A stretch of DNA of 23,089 nt from Acanthaster planci (Eukaryota > Echinodermata > Asteroidea > Valvatida > Acanthasteridae), in the NCBI RefSeq assembly GCF_001949145.1, contig NW_019091382.1, forward strand, positions 1,818,398 through 1,841,486, in the 5' to 3' direction. How positions within the stretch are numbered: the stretch's first letter is position 1; each line of letters begins with the position of its first letter. A program made the translations under genes and the position numbers. Below, piece by piece: positions 9,861-20,100 of this stretch. The notes under the pieces were generated by a model, which saw nothing but the letters and a program-made list of their open reading frames with translations, was not told where the DNA came from and did no database searches.

Positions 9861-10912
9861 CTCCACTATGTAGGAAGAGCAGTTGTGCATGTACTGTATG
9901 TACTGGTACAATGTATGTAATGTACATGTATGTGAAGAACTACTAGCATACCTGTAACATGTAACCTGTACATGTAGGACCTATGTAAGTCTGGTAGGCC
10001 AAAATGTTACATTGATAATTGTATAAAGTTTTACATGTAGGCTCTACTAACTACATGTAACTCTGAAGCCTTTGGTTTGTTGAACATGGTGGAAGGAAAA
10101 TTTTGCAGTGTCGTGAACATTAGCCTTGAGCTGGAGTTACCACTGTATAACAAGGCTAGATCCGTGGGGTTCATCGTGCAGTGTGTGTGATGAACTCCAT
10201 GCATGTAAAAATATAGTTCTCGAGTTATATCCCGTGAGTTACATGTACTCAAGCCATGGACTCAGAGAAATAAGCTCCAGCTAACATGTACATGTACACT
10301 GTACACAGTGTACAAGTACATGTACAATTGTACATGTACGTGTGGGTTTAAATCATCGCATGATCTACATGTACATGTACATGTACCGTACACATGACTA
10401 TAGCCTGCTGGTAGAGGGAAGCGAACAAGTATTTCAAACATATCAAAATCAAATACATGTACGGTACATTTTGAAATTCGTTTGGTAGATAGATATTAAC
10501 TACATCTGTTAGTCCAGAAAAGGTACATGTAGTTCCCTTACAACTGTGGGGCTCCTGTTTCTGACTCTGAGCTTGGAGTCAGTGAGGTTGAAAGAGGACA
10601 GCATACCACCACCTGTTCATATAGCTCTGAAGGTTGGAGGTGTGGGCTAAAGTCTTCTGACATTGCTCATTTTATCGATGCCAAATGATTTTGTGAGGAA
10701 AAAAATGCTTTTGGAAGAGACTGAGAATTTGAGATACACACATTTTACAACTCAGGCTACACAAACTTTGATCATCTAGAATTGTCATTTTCTCCTATTG
10801 TATGTCAGAAAGTCATTCATAAACAATAAATGTTTTATTTTTTTACTCTCAATTTCTTATGTTCGTACATGTACATTGTATACACCCTGTAATCATGTTT
10901 TATTTTTGCCAG
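9861..10912 (+). other. Upstream non-coding DNA or intron 5' of the first recognised ARHGAP19-like exon, with dense GTACAT repeats
   Basis: The words TACATGTA and GTACATGTAC are packed at 9900-9980 and 10285-10460, including the palindrome TACACTGTACACAGTGTA. No domain-bearing open frame is seen. The segment ends in a polypyrimidine tract and 3' splice site (TTTTATTTTTGCCAG, AG at 10911-10912), so at least the final part is probably an intron. Confidence 0.5.
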
Positions 10913-10944
10913 GGTTGCAGATTTGGATTGCACATGTGTACATC

Positions 10945-11155
10945 ATGTCTTCAGAATACCTTTGCAATCCTCTTTACTATGTGGAAGCCATGAGACATAA
11001 ACATCCACAGCTGCTAAATGACTGGTGCTGCACCGAGTTGTCTCATGTTCTAGATTTCAGTGGATCAGATGGGCTTGGTCAGGTGTTGGCTGGTGTTGTT
11101 GATTTACGTCACGGCAAGACATTTGTCAAAAAGTTCACTAAAAACAAGCAGAGAG
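10945..11155 (+). CDS. ARHGAP19: ARHGAP19-like coding exon 1 (first recognised), residues 1-70
   Basis: The exon encodes MSSEYLCNPLYYVEAMRHKH, then LLNDWCCTELSHVLDF, ending in a Lys-rich stretch (KKFTKNKQR). The block aligns by eye with the N-terminal segment of vertebrate ARHGAP19 (N-P-x-F/Y-x-V-E-x-x-R-H). The donor is AG|GTATGT at 11156, leaving phase 1. The exon follows a 3' splice site at 10912, and the frame stays open from there to the ATG at 10945. Translation may therefore start here, or in an upstream exon entering in phase 1. An alternative acceptor is TTGCAG ending at 10920. Confidence 0.85.
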
Positions 11156-14100
11156 GTATGTGTTCATACATGTATATGTTTAATTTTAAAGGATGTATAT
11201 TAACTTCATCCAATCTGGATAAACAAACTTCTTACTCAAACCCTATGATTCAACAAAAATTCTGGTTTGATATACATGTACATGTACGTGTATATAGTGA
11301 ATATAAGGCCAAAGCTGGTCCTGACGACATTTTTGTGTACTTTTTAAATCAGGGATAACAAAATTTTTGGCTACATGAGAGTCAACTGCACTTATATATG
11401 TATGTTTTTAATGTGTCTGAATCCATTTAATAAACGTCCAAACGAGCGTTGGTTCTGGATTTATAAGAACGACAGTACTTTCATGAGAAGGCTACATTGA
11501 TCCTCCTCTGTATAATTTCTTTTTTATTACTTTGGCTGATTTTCCTCACAAAGTGATGAATCTGTGCACGTAGCTTTATGTATGGGTACATGTACATGAC
11601 CTTACATGTGTAGCATGTGTAACAGACATTTTGGCCATAGGGCATTTTTCTGTATGAATCACAAATATACATGGCTTCAGCGTGTGTCCAGTTGCCAGCA
11701 CAAAAAGGACACAGGCTCTTTTGTGCAGTCCTCTTCACTGCAGTTGTTTACTGCACAATTATACACATTAAACAGTGAAGCACACTTGCTGGACACCACA
11801 AAAGTGCAATCTAATATCCTGTGAGGGATACACATATGTTTACATGTAGTTGGTGCAATGCACAGTATGACATAGTTGTGCATCTTCGTATGGCTTACTA
11901 ACTGACCCAAAGAGTGACTTCAGCATCTAATTTCACCAAATTTGATTCAAATGTTGATACTGTGCAATTAGTTGTCTTCATTTTTGATTTCTGCCAGAAC
12001 TATGGAAATTACTCTAAAATCAGTAAACATGTACAGCTCCTATATTAAAAAGAAATGTTACACACATGTAGAAATGGCTGTTACCAGTGGTATCAACATG
12101 GTACTGAGATGTAATGTCAAGTACATGTACATTTAAACCATTCGGATTCCCCTATAGCAGCAAGCAAACATTTCCAGTTTTACTAGTTACATGTATGCCC
12201 GTACATTGGCCATACATGTAGCATTCCAGAGCTTCAGCATTACAAATATTGGAGGGAAAATACAGTATCTTTTATCTGTTCTTTTTATCTGGATGAATTT
12301 TTAGCTAATTCCCAAAGTGGGGTATTTGGTGCGCCTCTGTCAGAAGACGGTTACCGTCAGGCTCGACAACTCATTGACTTCCTGAAGGATTGTGAGTATT
12401 GCATCAGTATGGTACGGTAATATTTATCTGTATATTTGTGATAATCAAATGTCACATTGCCAGACTCACATCATCTGTATGTACATTGAGTCTATCACAA
12501 GTTCCTGTGAGTTATCCTGTCTTAAGCCAAATCACAAACCGACTCTAGCATTCTTTTGTAATTGTTCACTGTGTTACAGCTATTCTTGTGAGAGTGACTG
12601 ACTTGTGAAAGGACTTGCATATACATGTACAGTATGATAGATGCGACTACATCACTGAATGCCTGTTGGCTGAGACAGTACTATGTGTATATTGGAAAGA
12701 TAACCTGCATCTACTTCAAAAAGTTATTTAAAAAGCTGAAAAAATCAATTACATCAAATAAAAGTCATAATAACTCAAGTGTATTTCCAATCTGTTGCTA
12801 ATGCCGACCCTAATTACTGTGCAAGATCTTAAATTCAATCTTAATGCTACACAAATGTTTAAGAGCCTAGTGAGCCATGTTTACACGAAATGTATTGACC
12901 AAATTCTGTATTTCGGTGCTTGGCCAAACAACACTCTAAACTCTTCAAATATTGTAAATAGGAAACAATGAGCTTTAAATTTTCATTCATAAATACCCAG
13001 GACAGTTTTTGTATTCCTATTGTTTGAAATGCATTATGTGACCGTGTATCAGCATTTGATAATGCCCTCTGAGAAGTGATAATGCCCATTGAGAAGTGAT
13101 AATGCCCACTGAAAAGTGATAATGCCCACTGTGAAAATCACGCGCTGGCACATGGATACGAGACAATTCAATTGAGTCTGATTGGTCAGGAGTCTGTGTT
13201 GACAACTTTCAAAAGAAATATTCCTTAAAATGGACAGGGGTGTTTGGGAAAATGAAAGTAAAATTTTAGAACGAAATCATTGGAAATCCATCACATGTTG
13301 ACTTCTTTTGATTCTCTGAATTAAAAAGTATTTTATGAATGGGAAAAAATATGTGCTTGACCAGTCTTAAACTAACGTTTAAGACCAGCTCAGGAGACTG
13401 AATGCTGATAATGCCCTCACCTACGGCTAGTTGCGTCCAGTCTCCTGAACTATTTAAGACTGGGCAAGCACATATTTGTTCCCATACTCAGTGATATTAG
13501 AAAACAATTACCAATTAAATCCATGTTACATGTATTTCAAAACGACTTTTTATAAATACAATTGCTTCTACTATTGCTTTTAGTTATTACCAAGGAAGGT
13601 ATCTTTCGTGTACCTGGTAACTCTGAGCGTCAGCGTCGGTTGAAGGACAAGATTAGTAGTGGTCTTTTGGTTGACCTCGAGAATGATGTGTTTACCGCAC
13701 ATGATGTAGCTTGCGTCTTGAAAACATTTCTTGGAGACCTACCTGAACCACTGCTGACAGACAAGCACTATCCAGCTCATGTACAGGCTGCAGGTATGAG
13801 TAGCTCTGAGGAGTGAAATACATTACACATATTGTGTATCTAATTTTCAATATTGACCATTTCCTGACAACTCCTGGGGAGTTTAAGAAATGGTTTTACA
13901 TGTATGTGGTTCAAATTTGTTTCACAAAAATGGTTCAAAAGCCCAATTCCCATGTTAAAGAGATGGGCCATGCTGGGAAGATTTCTTGTAAAATATGCAT
14001 CAACACATAAAACAAACATACAAGAAAACACACCTGCATAATTTCAAAATGCATGGAAATATGTTAAAAATTATAGTTTTCACGACCCTATTTCACTCCC

Positions 14101-17100
14101 TTCTGGGAGCAAAAGCTAAACAATAGCTGTCGGGTACCGAAAGTCATCTGAAGAAATTCCAAAGAATCGTGACGTCATAGGACGGAGTCCTCTATCAGAG
14201 ATGCCACTTTTCCGATTTTAACGGAAATCCAACTTTTTGGTATTTTTCTCCCCAAATCCGATTTTTTACATTTCCCCCTTCAGTGTTTTCAACATTGACA
14301 AAATTAAATAAAGAAGAAAAGACTGGAAGCAGATCTATGATGCGCATGTATCCTGCGCTGCACAACTGGGTATTTAATCTTGTGCACAGTTGTCAGTAGA
14401 GTACTTATACATCAGTCATATTGTGGTGTGAAATACGAAGGACAGTGTTCGAATTCAAACCAGTTTTTTGAAATTTTTGCATGGAATGTCATGTGCATTT
14501 TTATTGCAGGCACAGCATACTGCATATGGTGCAATGATAACCTAAAATATGGTAAAGGCAGCGAGAGGGTTTTCAAAAGTCGTGCTCAGACAAAGAAACA
14601 TCTGAAGTTCAAAACACCGTCAAGAACTCTCAGCCCTTCCCAGCAGCATTTCACAAGGTGTTGAAAAACACTCTTGAACCCGATGGAAAGGAAGTCTGCA
14701 CTTAACCATATGGCGCTGCTTCAAATGTACATGGTTCCTCATGTTCGTCCATTCCAGAAACTGTTGCTCCAGTTGTAAGCTTTGGCGACCGAATGTCACA
14801 TGCAGAGGCAAGAACTGTGTCATTTATTGCAGAGCACTCCCTTCCATTGTCACTCTCTCCTCGGTTAATTGAGTATGCCAAGGAAATGTCAAAGGATCAC
14901 AAAGCATTGGACAGTATTTCAATGGGCAGAACCTGTGCCCAGTACAAGCTGAGCAATGGGCTGTCTGAAGTTCTGCACAAACGACTCATCAGCACTCTTC
15001 AAAAAGTTCCATTCTCAATGAACACTGATGAGTGCACAGCCAGAAATAACCAGAAGATTCTAGATATGCTGGTATTTTACTTTTCAGAGGAGGAGAAGCA
15101 CACTGTTGTTTACCCGTTGGCTTCTGTGTCGCTGCTGGCAATAAGTTCTGAAGTTGTGTATTAAGCAGTTTGTTACATTTTTGAAGAAAACAACATTCTA
15201 TACACCAACCTTGTATCAGTCCTTTCAGATTCAGCTGCATACATGAGGGCAAAACATCTGGCTTCGAAACTCTGCTGCTCCAAAGAAAAGTACCACACCT
15301 CCTTGACATCGATGCGGACTTGTGTCACCATATCCACAACTGTGTCAAATTGTTTTGTTCTCACTTTGAGCACAGAGTTGAACATCTACTGTATGTGATG
15401 ATCTGCACAGGGACATGAAGTGGTCTCCAGATTTGAAGGCTTTACTTCAGGAATTATGTAGTATCTCCAAAGGAACGAGTACCACACCGCTGGCTGTCTG
15501 TCCTTGATACTTCTAGTGATATTGTTCTTATGTTTCCAGCTATTTTATGCATGTATTTTGCATATGTGCCTAAGGATGAGCAAGAGCTGTACAAGGACTT
15601 CATCAAGACATCCCATCTGCCTGAATCAACCAAGTTTAGGCTGAAAGAAATCAGAAGATTGTGCGCTGCAAAGTTCAAGACTTCAACAGAGCAGGAAAAG
15701 AAAGGAAGACCAGAATCATGAAAATGCTGTTCCATGAACACAATCAAACAATGGCTTCCCTCTACCTGTACAGTGATGTCTTGCCAGTGTTTAAGTCTTG
15801 TGTATTGCTGTTCCAGCAGTCCAGCCCCATGATACACAGAATCCGTGCTGAAATCACCAGTCTTGTCAGAACATTTCTGTCAGGTTTCTGTTGTCATGAG
15901 AAGATTAACCCTAACCCTCCTCAATCCTTCACCTGTTGGAGGACTGAGGAGTGTTAGGGTTAAAGATGCATCCATTAAGGAGTTGCAGACATTGAAACTG
16001 TTGGAATATCTTTGTCCACTGTCAGAGTTCTACATTGGTCGGAGTGCGAGAAAATGCATTGCTCGCCTGCCAAAATCTCTTCGAAATGAGTTCATCCTGA
16101 AAGCGAAAGAAGCATATGTAACAACAGGAGAATATCTGCTGAAAAAGATGCCCATTGGTTATTGCCTCCTGCGTAGACTTTCTGCACTAGATCCTAAAGC
16201 TATGGGGTTTTCTGTCACATACTCAGTGCGGAAGGAACTTCCTTTGCACTTAGCATCTGTGTTTCATAGTGATAGTGACAGAGATCTGTATGAGCAAGAA
16301 GTATCAAGACTGCAACTGGATTAACCCTGCCACCTGTGGAAATTGATGGACATACAACAGAACTGGATAAATGGGGGGGGGGTGAAGTACTGGCAACAAA
16401 GAAATATCCCTGTCTTGGTAGGGTCTTCAAGTATGCACTCAGCCTTTTCACAGCCCCTAAAGTTGAGCAGTCCTTCAGTGTGATGAACCCTCTGGTAAAT
16501 GCAAAAACCAATCGCTTGAATGTGTCAACACATTATGTTAATCAGACTGTCAAGTATGATCTGAAAGCGAAAGGAACAACAACACTCCACTTGTATAAGT
16601 GACCAGACATGCCAAAGAACCCTGTGGATCATAGCCTTTGCTACCACATGCAAACAGCTTCATGGAGAAAAAAGTAAAACAGAGAAAAAGAGCAAAGGGT
16701 ACAGGTTCAGAGCATAGGACAGTGGCAGCAACTGCAGCAGCAAAGACGACACAAATCTCATCAAGTGTCAAGAAATGCAAAAAAAGCACCTGTATCTAGT
16801 CTTAAGGAAAAAAGAACACTCAGCATGCACTACAGGGCACAAAAAGTGCGAAAAGCTATGTACTCAAACAGGGCAGGAATAATGAAAGCCAGTACTGGAG
16901 TTAAAAGCCGCCACCAGTGAAGGTAAACGAGTACATTTGTGTACACATACATCATTCAAAATTTTCAAATACATTTCTTTGTTTTATTGTGTCCCCTGCA
17001 ATGCCTTCGTCTTAGATTCACGTATCCTCTGCTTATCACTTGTTTAAAGCATAGACGGTCATTTTCAGATTTTTTGGGCATAGGCTAGTGGCATCTCTGC

Positions 17101-20100
17101 TCTATCTGGCGACTGTTATGTAACAACATGTAGACATGTCGCGTGTTATCATGTCAGACTCCAGTGATGATGATTCCAGCGTTGATGCTTTTTCTGATCA
17201 TGACAGTGATCAGTTGTCATGTTCGTCTTATTCTTTAATGAAGAAAGTGACATTGAAGGAGCTGATGAGGCACAAGAAATATTGCCTGGTCAGTTCAAAA
17301 CAGAGTACCCTCAAGAAGAGATTTTGCAACTGGAGGCTGTTGGTCATGGCATGGTGGCAACCCGCAGGATCGACAACAAAATACTGACTAATTTTGGATT
17401 TTTGCCCTGCTCAACATGCATTGCAACACTCTGTACTCAGTGTTTGCCCCCAAATGCTTATGAGAAAACCCACAAGTTTACTCGGGTGGGACTCGAACCC
17501 ACGACCTGCTTACTAGTACAGATGGCTTAACCACTCGATCACCAAGCTCGCCGGTGTCGGCTGGCTGGTTTGAGTCAGATGTAGCAGCAGGTACCACGAG
17601 CAACTATTTCCAACGATGGCAAGCTTGGTGGTCCCCGGCGCAAATCCATCTTTGGAAAAACACTGACTGGTAATAATTTTTCTCTGCACCATTGTAAAAA
17701 TTTGTCTTTCTAAAAAGACGTAATTGTCCTATCACTGGCTATTCGATAGCTGTATTTGCTGATGTTTGTTTGATAAATCCTGTTTTAAAGTGAAACAGGC
17801 ACGTATTATCGTTGACAACCGGCAAAACCAGGTGTCCCGAAATGGTTGGATGTTTGGTTAGGATTTATCTTTAGGGCCTACTGCCTACTGGGAAAGCTAG
17901 ATTGCCTTCCTTGTCTTTTATCCGTTTTGCCAGTTTGGTTGTTTTTTTGTGTGTTTCAGTGATTTTTTTGGGGGGGGTATTTTTTTGGCCATGGTTATAC
18001 ATGTAGGCTAGTCTACTTGGTCCAAGTTGGTGTTCCGTTCCGACAATTTTTTTCACGGTGCACTGTGAGTCGCTTGCTTGGACCAATCAATTTTCTTAGA
18101 GGAACTATGCATTCTGGTCTGGAAAGTTGAGTCCGTCCTATGATGTAGCATTTTTGCCAAGATTTGTCTGCTACCCCTATTGACCGATTTCGATACATTT
18201 TTGTGAAGAGCCCAGGCAGAGACTGAAAAAAAGCACACAGAAAACATCAAGTTTTGCTGATTTAATGTAAATTGGGGGTTGAAAACTATCATATAATGTC
18301 AATTTAACCCTATATGGCCCGTCCCCTTTAAGGAATTTTGTTCTACTGCAGTGAGTCTGGTTAAATACATGTGCATAGGTTTACTGCCCAGGGCCAATTG
18401 CATGCACATGGCTTGTGATAAAACATAGCAAAGCTGCAGGTACAGTATATTGTTACTTGCACAACTTTTTTCAACTCAATATAAAGTCGGATTTAAATAA
18501 CCAAAGTCCTTAGACTAAAAGTACGATGAAGTTCACCGATCTTGGTCTTCCTCTGGTTGTACGTATTTTTTATTCTTAGGCCACATAAAAACAATTGTTG
18601 ATCGCCCTCGCCTGACCCATCAAAACTCCCTGATCCCAAGTTTTTACTTTTTAATCATCTATTTCATGTTTGCTATACATTACTAATTGATTGCTACATG
18701 AAATCAGTTTTTTGCTATACGAAAAGAAAATTGTACAGCACATTTGCAGTACAAAATTTTGGAACCAAAATGCTAACTGATGCTCTATCAGCCTGAGTTT
18801 TAAATGGTTTGGCCTAATATGTGTATGTGCAGTATACATTGACTGCACTTCCTTCAGTATGGTTAAAAGTTTAGCTGGAATTTATTGCCGCTGTTAAGTT
18901 TAACTTTTTTTCTTAGTTATAGTATGATTTTCAGTTTATTTGTTTTGAAAGGTACATGTATTTATCGTGCCAAAAATCATACTTGTAATACATGAACTTG
19001 CAAAGTGATTTGCCTTGTAAATAGGCAGCAAAAGTTTCAGTTTAGTGTGCATGTATCATTTATCTTAACCATTTCGAAAGCAATGGTGCAGCAGGTAGAA
19101 TCAAGTGGGACCTACGGGAGGGTGCGGGATGTTTGAATTAAGGCATCCAACAGCAGCAACATGTACATTGTACACTCTGAATATGACAAACTTAAAACAA
19201 GTGTCTTTGAATGGTGTCACTGACTACATGTAGGAGACCATTTGTTTAGCCAAAAATGAGTTTGGACCTTGTTGCTCTAAGCAGGCTTGTTACATGTACT
19301 TTGACAGTTGTAGTGTATGTGAATGTTTATGTGTTGTTGCACTGAGCAGAGATTTTTTTGCCAAAACACCATGAGGTGTCAGCAATAATGGTTGCATATA
19401 CTGAAAAACTAAAGCAAATAACGTGCTGTGGAGTGACCCTTTGATCAGTGTTGATTATAACAAAAATCAAGTTTGTATGAAATGCGAAATTTGACGTGGG
19501 TTCATGTACAGTTACTGTAGGTTTAACAATGAGCTGTCAGTGTAGCAGATAACTGATGTCCTGGGTGGTATTGACAATTCAAATCATAATTCTTGCAGGT
19601 CTTACATATGAAATGGATAAAGTTCCAAGCCTAACTGAAGAGTTGGGGAGAAGGTATCAAGCCCAGAGAATCCATGAGCACATCACAGCATTACGCTATC
19701 TGTTCCTCATGCTTCCACCTGTCAACTTTAAAATGCTGAGAGAAATTCTGGAGCTTCTGCATTGCATCACTAAGCAGGAAAAACTGAATAAAATGTCTGC
19801 CTTTAACTTGGGTGTCATGTTTGCACCACACATTCTGTGGCCCAGATATGTAAGTAATACAGTGATATAGGATTTTTTTCATGTAATTTTTTAGCGTAAA
19901 ATGATGGCAATATATTTTGAGTATCAAGCCATGATCCTGGGGCAGCTCAGACAACATGGAATTTTAGTCATTTATTATAACAGTGATATAGGTTTTTGAA
20001 TTTTGCTCTTCCCCAAGGGTATTCCATCAAATTAACCACTTCCTGCCAGGCGACCTATTTTCAAGTACATACATGTAGGCTTTATATGCAGAGCTGGGGA

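Larger units (their letters stand above)
14197..17098 (+). mobile_element. hAT-like DNA transposon, non-functional, with TIRs and target duplication
   Basis: The ends read AGAGATGCCACT (14197-14208) and AGTGGCATCTCT (17087-17098), a perfect 12-bp inverted repeat. They are flanked by CCTCTATC (14189-14196) and GCTCTATC (17099-17106), a 7-of-8 match to an 8-bp target duplication, which is the length hAT elements make. The 2.9-kb body encodes, in plus orientation, a BED-like finger, a transposase core and the C-terminal dimerisation region of a hAT-family transposase. The coding region has at least one stop, several frameshifts and a 59-bp insertion. The element lies in the third intron of the ARHGAP19-like gene, in the same orientation as the gene. 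Confidence 0.85.
14063..18308. mobile_element. Possible outer inverted-repeat element, host to the hAT insertion
   Basis: Two blocks near the left side recur inverted near the right side. GTTAAA...TATAGTTTTCA (14063-14083) matches the complement of TTGAAAACTATC...TTTAAC (18279-18308). TCATAGGACGGAGTCC (14175-14190) matches the complement of GAGTCCGTCCTATGA (18129-18143; TCATAGGACGGACTC). The sequence between these blocks is diverged and of different length on the two sides. The hAT-like element sits immediately inside the left block. If the hAT is removed, about 1.3 kb remains, holding the acidic open frame at 17136-17530 and the tRNA-like sequence. Superfamily and exact ends are unknown. Confidence 0.4.

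Noticed and set aside
11481-11910. Overlapping small frames on both strands in intron 1
   Set aside because: No recognisable domain, and both strands are equally open; consistent with random open frames.
13057-13136. CRISPR-like array
   Set aside because: The 20-bp units abut with no spacers, in an intron of an animal gene; it is a plain tandem repeat.
15905-15963. TTAGGGTTA/CCCTAACCC as telomeric repeat or healed break
   Set aside because: Fewer than two telomere units per arm, arranged as an inverted repeat inside TTAA edges; a transposed hairpin fits better.
17480-17556. Functional tRNA gene on the minus strand
   Set aside because: The acceptor stem does not pair and the anticodon loop is 10 bases, so it is at best tRNA-derived.
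18303-18330. TTTAACCCTATATGGCCCG as the end of another piggyBac-like element
   Set aside because: No matching inverted end was found within the window; it may simply be the edge of the putative outer element.
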